Shown here: positions 8,929-17,396 of the stretch, piece after piece
Layout: each line of letters opens with the position of its first letter
How positions within the stretch are numbered: position 1 is the stretch's first letter
From: Saccharospirillum sp039982735
GTDB taxonomy: Bacteria > Pseudomonadota > Gammaproteobacteria > Pseudomonadales > Natronospirillaceae
Assembly: GCF_039982735.1 (NCBI RefSeq)
Contig: NZ_JBDWXV010000011.1
Span: 186,001 to 250,000 of the forward strand
DNA: 64,000 nucleotides
Direction of reading: 5' to 3'
Position numbers and translations under genes: made by a program
Notes under the pieces: model-generated
Database searches by the model: none
The model's input: only the letters and a program-made list of their open reading frames with translations
Told to the model about the DNA's origin: nothing

Positions 8929-11301
8929 TTATGATGTGCGTTGTCTGGCCAGTTGGCGGTTGGTGGCCTGTGTTGCCGGCGCCTCCATCGGCTCGGTTGG
9001 CCAGGGGTGTTTGTTATAGCGGCCGCGCATTTCCTTGCGGATCTCAGGGTAAACGCTAGCCCAGAAATGTGGCAAATCGATGACACTGGCGAGGGTTCGG
9101 CCGTTGGGCGCTTGCAGGTTGAGTGTCAGCGTCAAATGGCCGCCCACCAATCGGGGTGACTCCGATAAACCAAAGGCTTCCTGCAACTTCAGATCAGCAG
9201 ACACACGGTTGGCATCCGCATCGTAGACCAGCGGAACCGACCGGCCGGAGGGTGCTGTCCAGCGTGACGGGCACAGTCGATGCAATTGCTTCACCTTGTC
9301 ATAGCCGAGCCAGGCGTTGAGTACCTCGGGAGTGTTGAGCCCCGACAAACGTGTCAGAGCGCTCAAATAAGGCTCAGCCCAGCGCACCAGAACATCCGGA
9401 GTTGGCAGATCGGGCCAGTCATCCGGCAGGTGATGGCGTACCAATTGATAGCGATCGATCCAGAAACCGAGAGATTCGGCGTCAGGCCACTGCCTGACAG
9501 GTGTCTGAATCAGACACTGACGCCAGGCTTCTACTTTTTGGCGGGCGTCTGGTCGGGTGGGCCGGGTAGACATCACAAAGGCACCGCGACGTTGCTCGGC
9601 TTCAAACCGGTCTTGTTCGGGCCGGTAACGAACGGTTTCCGTCTCAGGCAATGCGGCTATGATGGCTGCTTCATCAAGCGGCCATAAAGTATTGGCAAGA
9701 ATGCTGCCGCCCTGGTCTTGGCCGTGTAACAGCAGATACCAGCCGGGTTTGGGTGTCTGTTCCCGGCTCCGGACTTGTCGGCCGGCTGCCAGACGGGCGT
9801 TGCCATCTGAATCTACCCGGACCAGGCGTTGCGGAAATGCCCTGATCAGCAAGGCATCGGGTAGGGTGCCGGCCTGATTGTTGAGCGTTACACCCAGTGA
9901 GCGGGCCAGTCGCCGGGTTTCCTGTTTCAGTCGCGCATCGCCCTGTGCCACCAAGCTGGAAAAAGCATCTCGCACCGGCTCAGGCAGAGGCTGTTCCAGG
10001 CTTAGCAGGGCGGCAAACCAAAGGGCGTTGCTGACCAGTCCAGCTTCGGTGGCCAGGCTGACCAGGTGTGCCAGCGCCGGGGAAAGCCCGACACGGATCA
10101 GCGTGCGGCCATGATCGGTCAATTGCGCGCCAGCGCTGTCGATGGCCTGCCAGGCGTGAAGTTGACTCAGCGCGACTTGCCAGCGGCCCGGGTTGGGGGG
10201 TGTTAGCCAAAAGGCATCCTCGCGATGCAGGCCCCAGTCAGCAAGATTCAACACCAGCGGTTTAAGGTCGGCCTGGGTAATTTCGGCGGGCTGATCGGGC
10301 GCCAGGGCATTGTGTTCGGTCTCTGACCAGAGTCGGAAACACAGGCCGGGCCCCTCGCGGGCCGCGCGTCCGGCACGCTGATCTGCACTGGATTTACTGA
10401 TGCGTCGGGTGACCAGCTCCGTCAGGTCGGTGTGCGGGTCGACCCGGGCATAGCGTTCTCGACCCAGGTCGATTACGCAGCGCACACCGGGCAGGGTCAC
10501 GCTGCTTTCAGCCAGGTTGGTGCTGAGAATCACGGCGGCGTTACTGGAACGAAGCTGATCGATCAGATCGTCGTTGTTCACCTGGCTGTGGACAATGCAG
10601 CTGAGACAATCGGTCGGCAATCGCTGTTTGACGCTTTCAATGTCGCGCAACCCGGGCAGGAACACCAGAATGTGGTCGTTACACTGGCGGCGAGCTTCAT
10701 TGATGACCCCCAGCAACTCACCCAGCCAGTCTTTCGTCCGAACGGGCCGGTAATGCAAGGTCAGCGGGTGCAATTGCCCGTCCGATTCAACTTTCGGCAG
10801 GGCGAGCCGCTGGTGCAGGGTATCCATGGCCAGCGTAGCCGACATGACCAGCAGTTTCAGGTCGGGCCGGAACAACGCTCTGCAGCTGTGCAGCAGGGTC
10901 AGGCAGGTATCCTGATCGAGCTGCCGTTCATGGAATTCATCCAGAATGACCGTGCTGACGCCGGTCAGTTCAGGGTCCCGGGTGAGGCGGCGCAGGAAGG
11001 CGCCATAGGTGGTGACCGTCAGGCGGGTAGAGGCGCCGCGCCGGGTCTCATCGCGCAGGCTGATCCCTACCGTCTGGCCAATCGGTTCATCCAGTTGGCG
11101 AGCCAATTGATACGCGGCCAGTTTGACTGGCAGTCGACGGGGCAGCAGTAACAGGATTTCCTGGCCGGTCTCCTCCAGCAGCCACAATGGCAAGCGGGTC
11201 GTTTTGCCCGAGCCCGGGGGCGACTGCACCAGACAGCCGCCTGTTTGCCAGCTCGACACAACGTCTTCGCGAATGGCATCAACAGGCAGAGCCGGCTTCA
11301 T
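8929..11301 (-). CDS. hrpB: ATP-dependent RNA helicase HrpB
   Basis: A 790-residue DEAH/RHA-type helicase. Walker A is SPPGSGKTT at about residues 27-35, the Walker B box is DEFH (LDEFHERQLDQD), motif III is SATLA, and the C-terminal helicase lobe has STNLAESSVTLPGV and QRAGRAAREGPG. The family-specific C-terminal domain ends with the HrpB-type segment LPHFWASVYPEIRKEMRGRYNKHPWPTEP. The bacterial role of HrpB is poorly defined. The start codon overlaps the upstream gene's stop as ATGA, so the two are translationally coupled. Confidence 0.95.
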   Translation of the reverse strand: MKPALPVDAIREDVVSSWQTGGCLVQSPPGSGKTTRLPLWLLEETGQEILLLLPRRLPVKLAAYQLARQLDEPIGQTVGISLRDETRRGASTRLTVTTYGAFLRRLTRDPELTGVSTVILDEFHERQLDQDTCLTLLHSCRALFRPDLKLLVMSATLAMDTLHQRLALPKVESDGQLHPLTLHYRPVRTKDWLGELLGVINEARRQCNDHILVFLPGLRDIESVKQRLPTDCLSCIVHSQVNNDDLIDQLRSSNAAVILSTNLAESSVTLPGVRCVIDLGRERYARVDPHTDLTELVTRRISKSSADQRAGRAAREGPGLCFRLWSETEHNALAPDQPAEITQADLKPLVLNLADWGLHREDAFWLTPPNPGRWQVALSQLHAWQAIDSAGAQLTDHGRTLIRVGLSPALAHLVSLATEAGLVSNALWFAALLSLEQPLPEPVRDAFSSLVAQGDARLKQETRRLARSLGVTLNNQAGTLPDALLIRAFPQRLVRVDSDGNARLAAGRQVRSREQTPKPGWYLLLHGQDQGGSILANTLWPLDEAAIIAALPETETVRYRPEQDRFEAEQRRGAFVMSTRPTRPDARQKVEAWRQCLIQTPVRQWPDAESLGFWIDRYQLVRHHLPDDWPDLPTPDVLVRWAEPYLSALTRLSGLNTPEVLNAWLGYDKVKQLHRLCPSRWTAPSGRSVPLVYDADANRVSADLKLQEAFGLSESPRLVGGHLTLTLNLQAPNGRTLASVIDLPHFWASVYPEIRKEMRGRYNKHPWPTEPMEAPATQATNRQLARQRTS

Positions 11302-11696
11302 GCCAGCGGGTTACCATAGGGCAGAAAACGGTTATCGGTGTGAGCCTTGACCCAGCGAGTCAGCTCGACGTCGGGGAAGGCCCCCCGGGGTTTCAGTGTT
11401 TTGCAGATCCAGATAGCCGGGTTTTTGTCACCCGCCTCCCAGCCAGCCCAGTGCTGCTCGGCCAGTGTAAAAAACCGGACCAGTGCAATCAGGGTTTCGG
11501 TTTCCAACGGCTCCAGCTCCGGCTGCCACTGCGACTGGGGTTGTTTCATCCACCCTTGCAACTCGCTCAGGGCATCGGGGGTTTGCGCCGGAAAAAATTC
11601 GGCGTCAGCCTGCCCAAGCGTTGCAGCCTGAATCAGTGTGTCGCGGGCCGGGGGTTGGGGTGCGGTATTATCGGGTGTCCAGGTGCCAAGAGACAT
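11298..11696 (-). CDS. hypothetical protein coupled to hrpB
   Basis: A 132-residue soluble protein starting MSLGTWTPD at the ATG at 11696. The frame is open further upstream to 11774, but those residues look non-coding. It contains ARDTLIQAATLGQADAEFF, a Trp-rich helical middle (LQGWMKQPQSQWQPELEPLE), then ALVRFFTLAEQHWAGWEAGDKNPAIWICKTLKPRGAFPDVELTRWVKAHTDNRFLPYGN split over about residues 70-130. The C-terminal part is the sort of conserved block found in proteobacterial proteins of unknown function. The four-base overlap with hrpB is the main functional hint. Confidence 0.72.
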   Translation of the reverse strand: MSLGTWTPDNTAPQPPARDTLIQAATLGQADAEFFPAQTPDALSELQGWMKQPQSQWQPELEPLETETLIALVRFFTLAEQHWAGWEAGDKNPAIWICKTLKPRGAFPDVELTRWVKAHTDNRFLPYGNPLA

Positions 11697-11803
11697 AGAG
11701 GCTCCGTAGAAAAGGTGAGGGTGGGCAGTATATCGCAGCAGCCGGCCAATTGAACCCGCCGCGCGCGACCCCATCTAATTGGGTAGATTCAAGAGGGAAA
11801 ACA

Positions 11804-12214
11804 ATGAACATACGACGTGATCAGCTGGGTTTCTGGTGCTTGAAACAGGTTTTTCATCAGAGCTGGTTAACCCGATACCGCTGGGTTCACGACCGGCTGA
11901 TGCGCGGTTTCCGCCATTACGCCGACCGGGACCTGGCCGACGCCCAGGAGCTTTATGGCTTTCTGCTGCTGCACCGGGGGTCGGATATTGGCCACAGGGC
12001 TAGCGGGGCACGGTATTTAAGCCGCGTTGCCAGTGTTGACCGGCCCAAAGCCGCCTGGCAAATGCACCAGTGTTATCGCGATGGCAATGTGCCTGGCTTC
12101 GCCGCCGACGCCAGCCGGGCAGAGCATTACTTGCGACTGGCTGCCGAGGGCGGTCACCCCCTGGCCTTGGATCACCTTACAGAGACTGCCACTCTCGCGC
12201 CCAGGGCTGAGTAA
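11804..12214 (+). CDS. Sel1-like repeat protein
   Basis: A 136-residue protein whose second half resembles Sel1/TPR-like helical repeats: AAWQMHQCYRDGNVPGFAADASRAEHYLRLAAEGGHPLA at about residues 78-120 carries the A..YL.LAAEGGHP.A signature of the family, which usually mediates protein contacts. I chose the ATG at 11804, preceded by AGAGGG, rather than the upstream frame start at 11750. No signal peptide is visible. The 3' end overlaps the end of the convergent asparaginase gene by 38 bases. Confidence 0.72.
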   Translation: MNIRRDQLGFWCLKQVFHQSWLTRYRWVHDRLMRGFRHYADRDLADAQELYGFLLLHRGSDIGHRASGARYLSRVASVDRPKAAWQMHQCYRDGNVPGFAADASRAEHYLRLAAEGGHPLALDHLTETATLAPRAE

Positions 12215-13145
12215 ATCCTTCGACCACGTCGCTGGCGCTGTTGTACTGGGAGCAGAGAATCTGCAACTTGGCCAGTACCGCTTCCAGCGGCATGCTGCCG
12301 CAGGCGACCGCCCCCACCTTGCTGAGCAGGCTGCTGGCAGCATACTGGCCCAGGTGCACCTCTCCGAACAGACACTGGCTGCGCACGAACACGGGTATGG
12401 ACTGATCGCTGGCTTTTTCCAGAATGCGCTCAAGCGCCGAATCGGTCATCACATTGCCGCTGCCGTAAGTATTCAGCACCAGGGCGCGGTAGTTCCGGTC
12501 GACCATGCTCATCAGGCCATCCATCGGCATACCCGGAAATAGGGTTTGAACGCCCAGCGCCGAGGGACGCCAGGGCCGGTTAAGATCCAAACTGTTGGTG
12601 CCGGGTGGTTGAGACCAGAGACTGTCGGACCAGTTGGGCGTCATAAAGGCGCTGTCTGCGGCGGTATCAACTTTGCTCACCCGGCTGGCGGGCAGGCAGC
12701 GGCCGTTGAATGCGACAAAGACTTCGGGCTGTTGCCGGGTCAGAACATCGAGCGCCAGGGTCAGGTTGTCAAAACCATCGCTGTTTGCTTGTATCAGGGG
12801 GCGCATGGCACCGGTGATGACCACCGTTTTACCCGATCCGGCCAGCAGAAAACTCAGCGCGGCGGCACTGTAGGCCAGGGTATCGGTACCGTGAATAATC
12901 AGCACGCCGTCACAGTCTGCACTGATGATCTGATCGCGCAGCTCATACCAGTGGCCTGGACGGATGTCCGATGAGTCGATCAGCGGTTGCCATTCCTGCC
13001 AGCTCAGACTGTGCTCTTGCCAGGCAGCCAGACGATCATCACTGAGCAGTGTGGATTTCAATAACCCCGCCTGAGGCGCCAGGCCTGAGGGAGTCTCTGC
13101 CATGCCGATGGTGCCACCGGTATTGATGATTAGGTAATGCGCCAT
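12177..13145 (-). CDS. ansA: L-asparaginase, type I (cytoplasmic)
   Basis: A 322-residue asparaginase hydrolysing L-asparagine to aspartate and ammonia. Two active-site blocks are plain: INTGGTIGM at residues 6-14 with the nucleophilic Thr, and IIHGTDTLAYSAAALSFLL with the second Thr-Asp pair at about residues 86-88. There is no signal peptide, which together with the length points to the cytoplasmic type. The chosen ATG is 13145 (MAHYLIINTGG); a TTG nine bases upstream is unlikely. An inverted repeat (13147-13231) sits immediately upstream of the start. Confidence 0.93.
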   Translation of the reverse strand: MAHYLIINTGGTIGMAETPSGLAPQAGLLKSTLLSDDRLAAWQEHSLSWQEWQPLIDSSDIRPGHWYELRDQIISADCDGVLIIHGTDTLAYSAAALSFLLAGSGKTVVITGAMRPLIQANSDGFDNLTLALDVLTRQQPEVFVAFNGRCLPASRVSKVDTAADSAFMTPNWSDSLWSQPPGTNSLDLNRPWRPSALGVQTLFPGMPMDGLMSMVDRNYRALVLNTYGSGNVMTDSALERILEKASDQSIPVFVRSQCLFGEVHLGQYAASSLLSKVGAVACGSMPLEAVLAKLQILCSQYNSASDVVEGFTQPWAREWQSL

Positions 13146-13146
13146 G

Positions 13147-13231
13147 CTTGCCAAGCCTCTGATCAGTGGATAGTGAGGGGTGCTGCCTCAAAAAAACGCG
13201 CTATCAAACCATTGATCAGAGAGGCTTGCAA
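13147..13231. repeat. imperfect inverted repeat at the asparaginase start
   Basis: Left arm 13147-13169 (reading GCCAAGCCTCTGATCAGTGG from 13150) pairs with the right arm 13209-13231 (CCATTGATCAGAGAGGCTTG) with a two-base bulge and about two mismatches, spaced by about 39 bases that include A7 at 13190-13197. It spans the leader of ansA and the region after the folX stop. It does not contain the R-family core. It could be an operator, an RNA hairpin in the asparaginase leader, or part of a folE-folX terminator. Confidence 0.5.
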
Positions 13232-13253
13232 ATGCAGTGCAGCCCCCTGGCGG

Positions 13254-13631
13254 CTACTGTGCCTGGCGGGTGGCGGAAAGTGAGATTGAAACCGACTCGG
13301 CAAACCGCAAGGCGTGAGGCTTGTCGATCTCCACCTCAGCGAAGTGGACTTCCTTGTGCTCCATGATCAGTGCCAGGACTTCGTGAGTCATGCGTTCGAG
13401 CAACAGGAATTGGTTGTCTTCAACAAAGGCAATGATTTGCTTGGTAATCACGCGGTAGTTGAGCGTGTCTTCAATCTCGGTGGAATGAATGGCATCGCTG
13501 GCGTCGAAGCGAATGGTGATGTTGAGCAGGATGTCCTGTTTGTTTTTGATTTCTTCTTCTTTAATGCCCACATAAGTGCGCAGGCGCAGATCCTTGATGC
13601 GGATACAGGCTTCGGTGTTTTCGTGAATCAT
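13254..13631 (-). CDS. folX: dihydroneopterin triphosphate 2'-epimerase
   Basis: A 125-residue member of the FolB/FolX fold family. It matches the epimerase FolX rather than the aldolase FolB: RIKDLRLRTYVGIKEEE at the N-terminus, LNYRVITKQIIAFVE in the middle and VEIDKPHALRFAESVSISLS at the end follow E. coli FolX closely. FolX converts dihydroneopterin triphosphate to dihydromonapterin triphosphate, the route to tetrahydromonapterin. Its ATG shares one base with the folE stop, so the two are an operon. This supports a monapterin role linked to PhhA/PhhB at 48.7-50.1 kb. Confidence 0.9.
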   Translation of the reverse strand: MIHENTEACIRIKDLRLRTYVGIKEEEIKNKQDILLNITIRFDASDAIHSTEIEDTLNYRVITKQIIAFVEDNQFLLLERMTHEVLALIMEHKEVHFAEVEIDKPHALRFAESVSISLSATRQAQ

Positions 13632-14188
13632 TATCGACGTCCCAGCAAGGTAAGGAATTCATTGCGTGTGTTTTGCGAGTTGCGAAAGCTGCCCAGCATC
13701 ACCGACGTGGTGGTTTTCGACTGCTGTTTCTCGACGCCGCGCATCATCATGCACAGATGCTGCGCCTCCAGAACCACACCCACACCGGCCGCGCCGGTTA
13801 CGTCCAGCACGGCATTGGCGATCTGCTTGGTCAGTTGCTCCTGAATCTGCAATCGGCGCGCAAACATGTCGGTAATGCGCGCAAACTTGCTTAATCCCAG
13901 CACCTTGCCCTGCGGAATGTAGGCAATGTGCGCCTTGCCAAAAAAAGGTAGCATATGGTGCTCGCACAGCGAATAGAACTCGATATCCTGCACCAGGACC
14001 ATTTCATCGGTATCCGCGGTGAAAACCGCGCCATTGGTAACAGTGTCGAGATCCAGAGAGTAACCCGCCGTCAGAAAACGAATGGCTTTTGCCGCCCGTT
14101 CTGGCGTGTCGAGCAGGCCATCGCGGGACGGGTCTTCCCCGAGATCGTTGATCAGGGTTTGGTATAGCTTGGGCAGGGTGTCAGTCAT
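13631..14188 (-). CDS. folE: GTP cyclohydrolase I
   Basis: A 185-residue enzyme converting GTP to 7,8-dihydroneopterin triphosphate, the first step of folate and monapterin synthesis. Zinc and catalytic motifs are EFYSLCEHHMLPFFGKAHIAY, with Cys and the His pair near residues 74-77, and EAQHLCMMMRGV with the second zinc Cys near residue 145. The protein is slightly short but in the family range. Coupling with folX suggests that this copy serves monapterin rather than only folate. Confidence 0.96.
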   Translation of the reverse strand: MTDTLPKLYQTLINDLGEDPSRDGLLDTPERAAKAIRFLTAGYSLDLDTVTNGAVFTADTDEMVLVQDIEFYSLCEHHMLPFFGKAHIAYIPQGKVLGLSKFARITDMFARRLQIQEQLTKQIANAVLDVTGAAGVGVVLEAQHLCMMMRGVEKQQSKTTTSVMLGSFRNSQNTRNEFLTLLGRR

Positions 14189-14273
14189 GTAACCGCTCTA
14201 GTAAATACAGACTGCCAGTATACGACAGTCTGCTGGCCTTGGATGATTGAAGTGCGCTATCGATGTGTCAGAT

Positions 14274-14750
14274 TCAAAGGCTGTCGAGAACAGCCAGTAC
14301 ATCATCGTGATGGCTCTTGGTCTTAACCTTCTCCATCACGTGGGCCAGTTTGCCCTCTTCATCAATGATAAAGGTGATGCGGTGTATGCCATCGAACTCC
14401 CGGCCCATGAACTTTTTCAGACCCCAGACACCGAATTTGTCGGCAATGCTGTGGTCTTCATCGCTGAGCAGATCGAAATTCAGGGATTCCTTTTCGATGA
14501 ATTTGACCAGTCGCTTGGGCGCATCCGGGCTGATGCCAAGAGCGACGGCATTGTGCTTTTCCAGCTCCGCCTTGCTGTCGCGCAGGCCGCATGCCTGGGT
14601 GGTGCAGCCGGGAGTCATCGCTTTGGGGTAAAAATACAGAATCACCTTCTTGCCGCGAAAATCTTTGAGTGACACCGTTTCTTCGTTCTGGTTAACGGTC
14701 GTGAATTCCGGGGCGGGGGCGCCGGTTTTAGGGAGGTTTAGGGTGCTCAT
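14274..14750 (-). CDS. bcp: thioredoxin-dependent peroxiredoxin, Bcp/PrxQ type
   Basis: A 158-residue thiol peroxidase that reduces hydrogen peroxide and organic peroxides. The peroxidatic Cys lies in AMTPGCTTQACGLRD at about residue 49, and the nearby second Cys at about 54 is the resolving Cys of the PrxQ arrangement. LYFYPKAMTPGC is the diagnostic segment. The start MSTLNLPKTGAPAPEF is ordinary. It stands alone, with R3 in the upstream gap. Confidence 0.95.
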   Translation of the reverse strand: MSTLNLPKTGAPAPEFTTVNQNEETVSLKDFRGKKVILYFYPKAMTPGCTTQACGLRDSKAELEKHNAVALGISPDAPKRLVKFIEKESLNFDLLSDEDHSIADKFGVWGLKKFMGREFDGIHRITFIIDEEGKLAHVMEKVKTKSHHDDVLAVLDSL

Positions 14751-14867
14751 GGTTGGGAGTCCTTTAGTTGATTAGCGGGTATTAGCGTGAAAGTTAGCAA
14801 ACAATACGCAACTTTCAGGTTGTATGGACTTTATATTCCGAACTTAAAGTGAGCTGCGTAGCGAGTA

Positions 14868-14989
14868 CCGGCTGCCGGGTATGTTTGTCCGGGGTAGTCC
14901 GCAACATGGATGTTGCGGTCTAGGCCCGAGACGTCGGACCGCCATTGATGGATTTACGCCGACCCCGGACAGACATACCCGGTGGCTGG
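14868..14989 (+). repeat. palindromic intergenic repeat R3
   Basis: Arms 14868-14895 and 14962-14989 pair over 28 positions with four G-U pairs and no other mismatch on the plus strand. The core has hairpin CCGCAACA/TGTTGCGG, then a 15-base insert GAGACGTCGGACCGC at site 2; site 1 is TG and site 3 is short. It lies between the bcp start and the mksF start, in mksF orientation and about 180 bases upstream of the mksF ATG. The rest of the 417-base gap shows nothing I can name. Confidence 0.86.
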
Positions 14990-15167
14990 GACGGACCACG
15001 GGCTCTGAGTAAACTTAACCAGTCGGGTGATAATAGTGTCAGAAAAAGCGGCTTCAACCAGTGGCCGATCCAACTGTTGCGAGAGCCTGTTTGTGACTGT
15101 CGAAACCGCCCGATTTAAGGTATCCTCACTGCCCCGGTGAGGCCACCTTCAACGCATTGATTTTCTT

Positions 15168-16643
15168 ATGTTTTTCGAGAATGAACGCAATCAGTTTTTC
15201 CGACCGATGACCGGTAAATACCGGGCTCAGCTGGTTGAATGTCTGACCGAGCTGTACCGGCGACTCTACAGCAGCTCCAGTGCCGACTATGGCCATGCCC
15301 TGTCGCGGGATGATGTGGTCGACACCTTTCAGGGAGCACTGGTGCGGGCGCCGGAGATGGCCACCGACGATGGTGACCGGGAAGGGCGGTTTCGCACCAG
15401 TCGGGATCAGGCCGTCTGGTCGCTGAACACCCTGGTCGAGCATGGCTGGCTGGAAAAACAAGTCGATGAAGCCACCCTGCAAAGCACCTTCAACTTCAGC
15501 CGGCGCGGTCGCCAGTTTACCGAACCGTTTGTCGCCGGGGATCTGGACCAGATTCGCACCCGTCACCGCAATACTCGTAACGTCCGCAACGCCTTGCAGG
15601 CGTTTCTGGAGCGCGGTGAAGTGTATGACGTGCTCGACGCCTGGGAGTACTCAGAACGGATTATCAGCGATTTTACCGATATTATTGCCGAACTTGACGA
15701 GCGAAAGCGCGCTCTGGTGCGGGAAATGGAAAGCCAGGTCATGATTCAGCGTGTCAGTCAGGACTTCTTCGACTTCATGGAAAAGCGCTTTCAGCCGGAC
15801 CTGTCGATACGGCTGAGCGCCGATAACGTCGAAAAATACCGCGACGATATCGCCACCTGCATTCGCCAGATCCGTGCCCAGGACCGCAGCTTCAAGGCCC
15901 GGGCCGAGCGCCGTTTGCGCGAATTGCTACCTGACCAGATTCAGGAAGGGCAGAGCCTGCTCTGGTCTGTACTCGACAACATCGAAAGCCGGCTCAAAGC
16001 CGCCAGCGACATCATGGTGCCGGCCCTGCGCCGCGCTCTGCAGGGGTTCACCAAACGGGCCGACATCATCATTCGCCAGATCAGCTACCTGGCCAGCCAG
16101 CAACATAACGATGTGGTCAAGGTATGCCAGCGCCTGAGCCAGCTGGATGCCGCCGACCGGGATGCCGGCCTGGCTCGCGCAGGTGCCGCTATGTCGGTCA
16201 CCCGGGTTGGCTTTATTGATCCGGTGAGTGTGCGCATGCACGCTGCCCGAACCCGTCGTCACTTCGCCATGGACGTGACCGAAGACAACCAGGACGACTT
16301 CGACACAGAAGCGCGCAAGGAGCTCTACGTGCAGCAGGTGCTGGACCAGGCCTTCCTGATCAACGACAACCGGGTTCGTAACTATCTGATCAACCAACTC
16401 AGCCGGGGCGAAACCGTCTCCACCGCCGATCTGCCGGTCGAGACCGCCGACGACTTGCTGGCCCTGGCGCACGCCATTGAAGTTGGCGCGGCGAGCTCAC
16501 TGGCGTCCGATTATCGCTTTATCGTCGAGTGGACCGGTGATTCGGTCGCCTCGGAATACTTTGAATCCCAGGATAACTTCAGCATCCGGCTCGAATCCCA
16601 GCGCGCGAGCGATGTTCCCGAACAGGAGTCAGACCATGTTTGA
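15168..16643 (+). CDS. mksF: MksF kleisin-like condensin subunit (JetA family)
   Basis: A 491-residue subunit of a MukBEF-like SMC complex, the kleisin that bridges the SMC heads. The N-terminus (FFENERNQFFRPMTGKYRA, about residues 2-20) and LQSTFNFSRRGRQFTEPF are characteristic of MksF/JetA. The middle is largely helical, with an N-terminal winged-helix part and a C-terminal part with acidic stretches. It starts a three-gene block with overlaps (8 bases with mksE). Complexes of this kind act in chromosome organisation, or in plasmid defence when joined by MksG/JetD; no JetD is present here, which favours the chromosomal role. Confidence 0.88.
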   Translation: MFFENERNQFFRPMTGKYRAQLVECLTELYRRLYSSSSADYGHALSRDDVVDTFQGALVRAPEMATDDGDREGRFRTSRDQAVWSLNTLVEHGWLEKQVDEATLQSTFNFSRRGRQFTEPFVAGDLDQIRTRHRNTRNVRNALQAFLERGEVYDVLDAWEYSERIISDFTDIIAELDERKRALVREMESQVMIQRVSQDFFDFMEKRFQPDLSIRLSADNVEKYRDDIATCIRQIRAQDRSFKARAERRLRELLPDQIQEGQSLLWSVLDNIESRLKAASDIMVPALRRALQGFTKRADIIIRQISYLASQQHNDVVKVCQRLSQLDAADRDAGLARAGAAMSVTRVGFIDPVSVRMHAARTRRHFAMDVTEDNQDDFDTEARKELYVQQVLDQAFLINDNRVRNYLINQLSRGETVSTADLPVETADDLLALAHAIEVGAASSLASDYRFIVEWTGDSVASEYFESQDNFSIRLESQRASDVPEQESDHV

Positions 16644-17394
16644 TGATCTCGATCACCGGCTCGAAACCGCTGGTTTCAGTCGTCAGGAATACAGCGAGCT
16701 GCTGATTCGGTTGCTCGATTATGGGGTGATTTGCCGGGATGAAAGCCAGATTGAACAGCAGCTGTACGATCGCTATTTGCGTCTGGAAGGGCAGGTGCAG
16801 GATTATCTGGAACTGATCGGGATCCAAATTCAGCACGATCGCCGCTTCAACTTCGTGCGTCTGTTCCCACCCGGCGCCGAAGTGCCTGGATTGGACGACA
16901 GCGGCGAAGGGCCCTTTAACCAGGGGTTTCGGGTGCGCCTCAATCAACAGGAAGTGGCGCTGGTGCTGGTATTGCGCAGCCTCTACGACAGGGCCCTGCG
17001 TGAAGGCCAGGTCGACGACAATGGCTGCGTGTTGGCCTCGCTGGAAAACATCACCATCTCCTTGCGCAATCTGCTGAAGCGTTCACTGCCCGACAACGTC
17101 ACCGAGCGCAAACACCTGTTCAAGCGTCTGCGCCAGTTACGATTGATTCAACTGAGCCAGGACGACGCCTTAGACAGCGGCGATTTCTGGGTGCGCATTC
17201 GCCCCATGATCATGAGCTACGTCTCCGATGACGTGCTCGGCGCTTTGCTCGAAGGAACCGAATTGCCCGACACAGCCGAACCATCGGCGGCGGCCGACAA
17301 TAACCCGGAAAAAAGCGACGGAGATGAAAACGATCAACATCCGGATCGCATTACCGTGACTGACCCCACTGCCTCTGTTTTTGCACAGGACTGA
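16636..17394 (+). CDS. mksE: MksE condensin subunit (JetB family)
   Basis: A 252-residue winged-helix subunit that binds the kleisin. I chose the ATG at 16636, with CAGGAG at 16623-16628 and an 8-base overlap with mksF; the long upstream frame extension from 16477 is a shadow of mksF. Features seen are MFDDLDHRLETAGFSRQEYSE split over the first 20 residues, FNFVRLFPPG, FRVRLNQQEVALVLVLRSLYD and a tail of acidic low-complexity residues after about 215. The gene order F-E-B is canonical. The mksB ATG follows the stop by two bases. Confidence 0.88.
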   Translation: MFDDLDHRLETAGFSRQEYSELLIRLLDYGVICRDESQIEQQLYDRYLRLEGQVQDYLELIGIQIQHDRRFNFVRLFPPGAEVPGLDDSGEGPFNQGFRVRLNQQEVALVLVLRSLYDRALREGQVDDNGCVLASLENITISLRNLLKRSLPDNVTERKHLFKRLRQLRLIQLSQDDALDSGDFWVRIRPMIMSYVSDDVLGALLEGTELPDTAEPSAAADNNPEKSDGDENDQHPDRITVTDPTASVFAQD

Positions 17395-17396
17395 CC

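Noticed and set aside
10432..11151. 239-codon open frame antisense to hrpB
   Set aside because: Helicase motifs on the other strand explain the reading frame; the antisense product is low-quality sequence.
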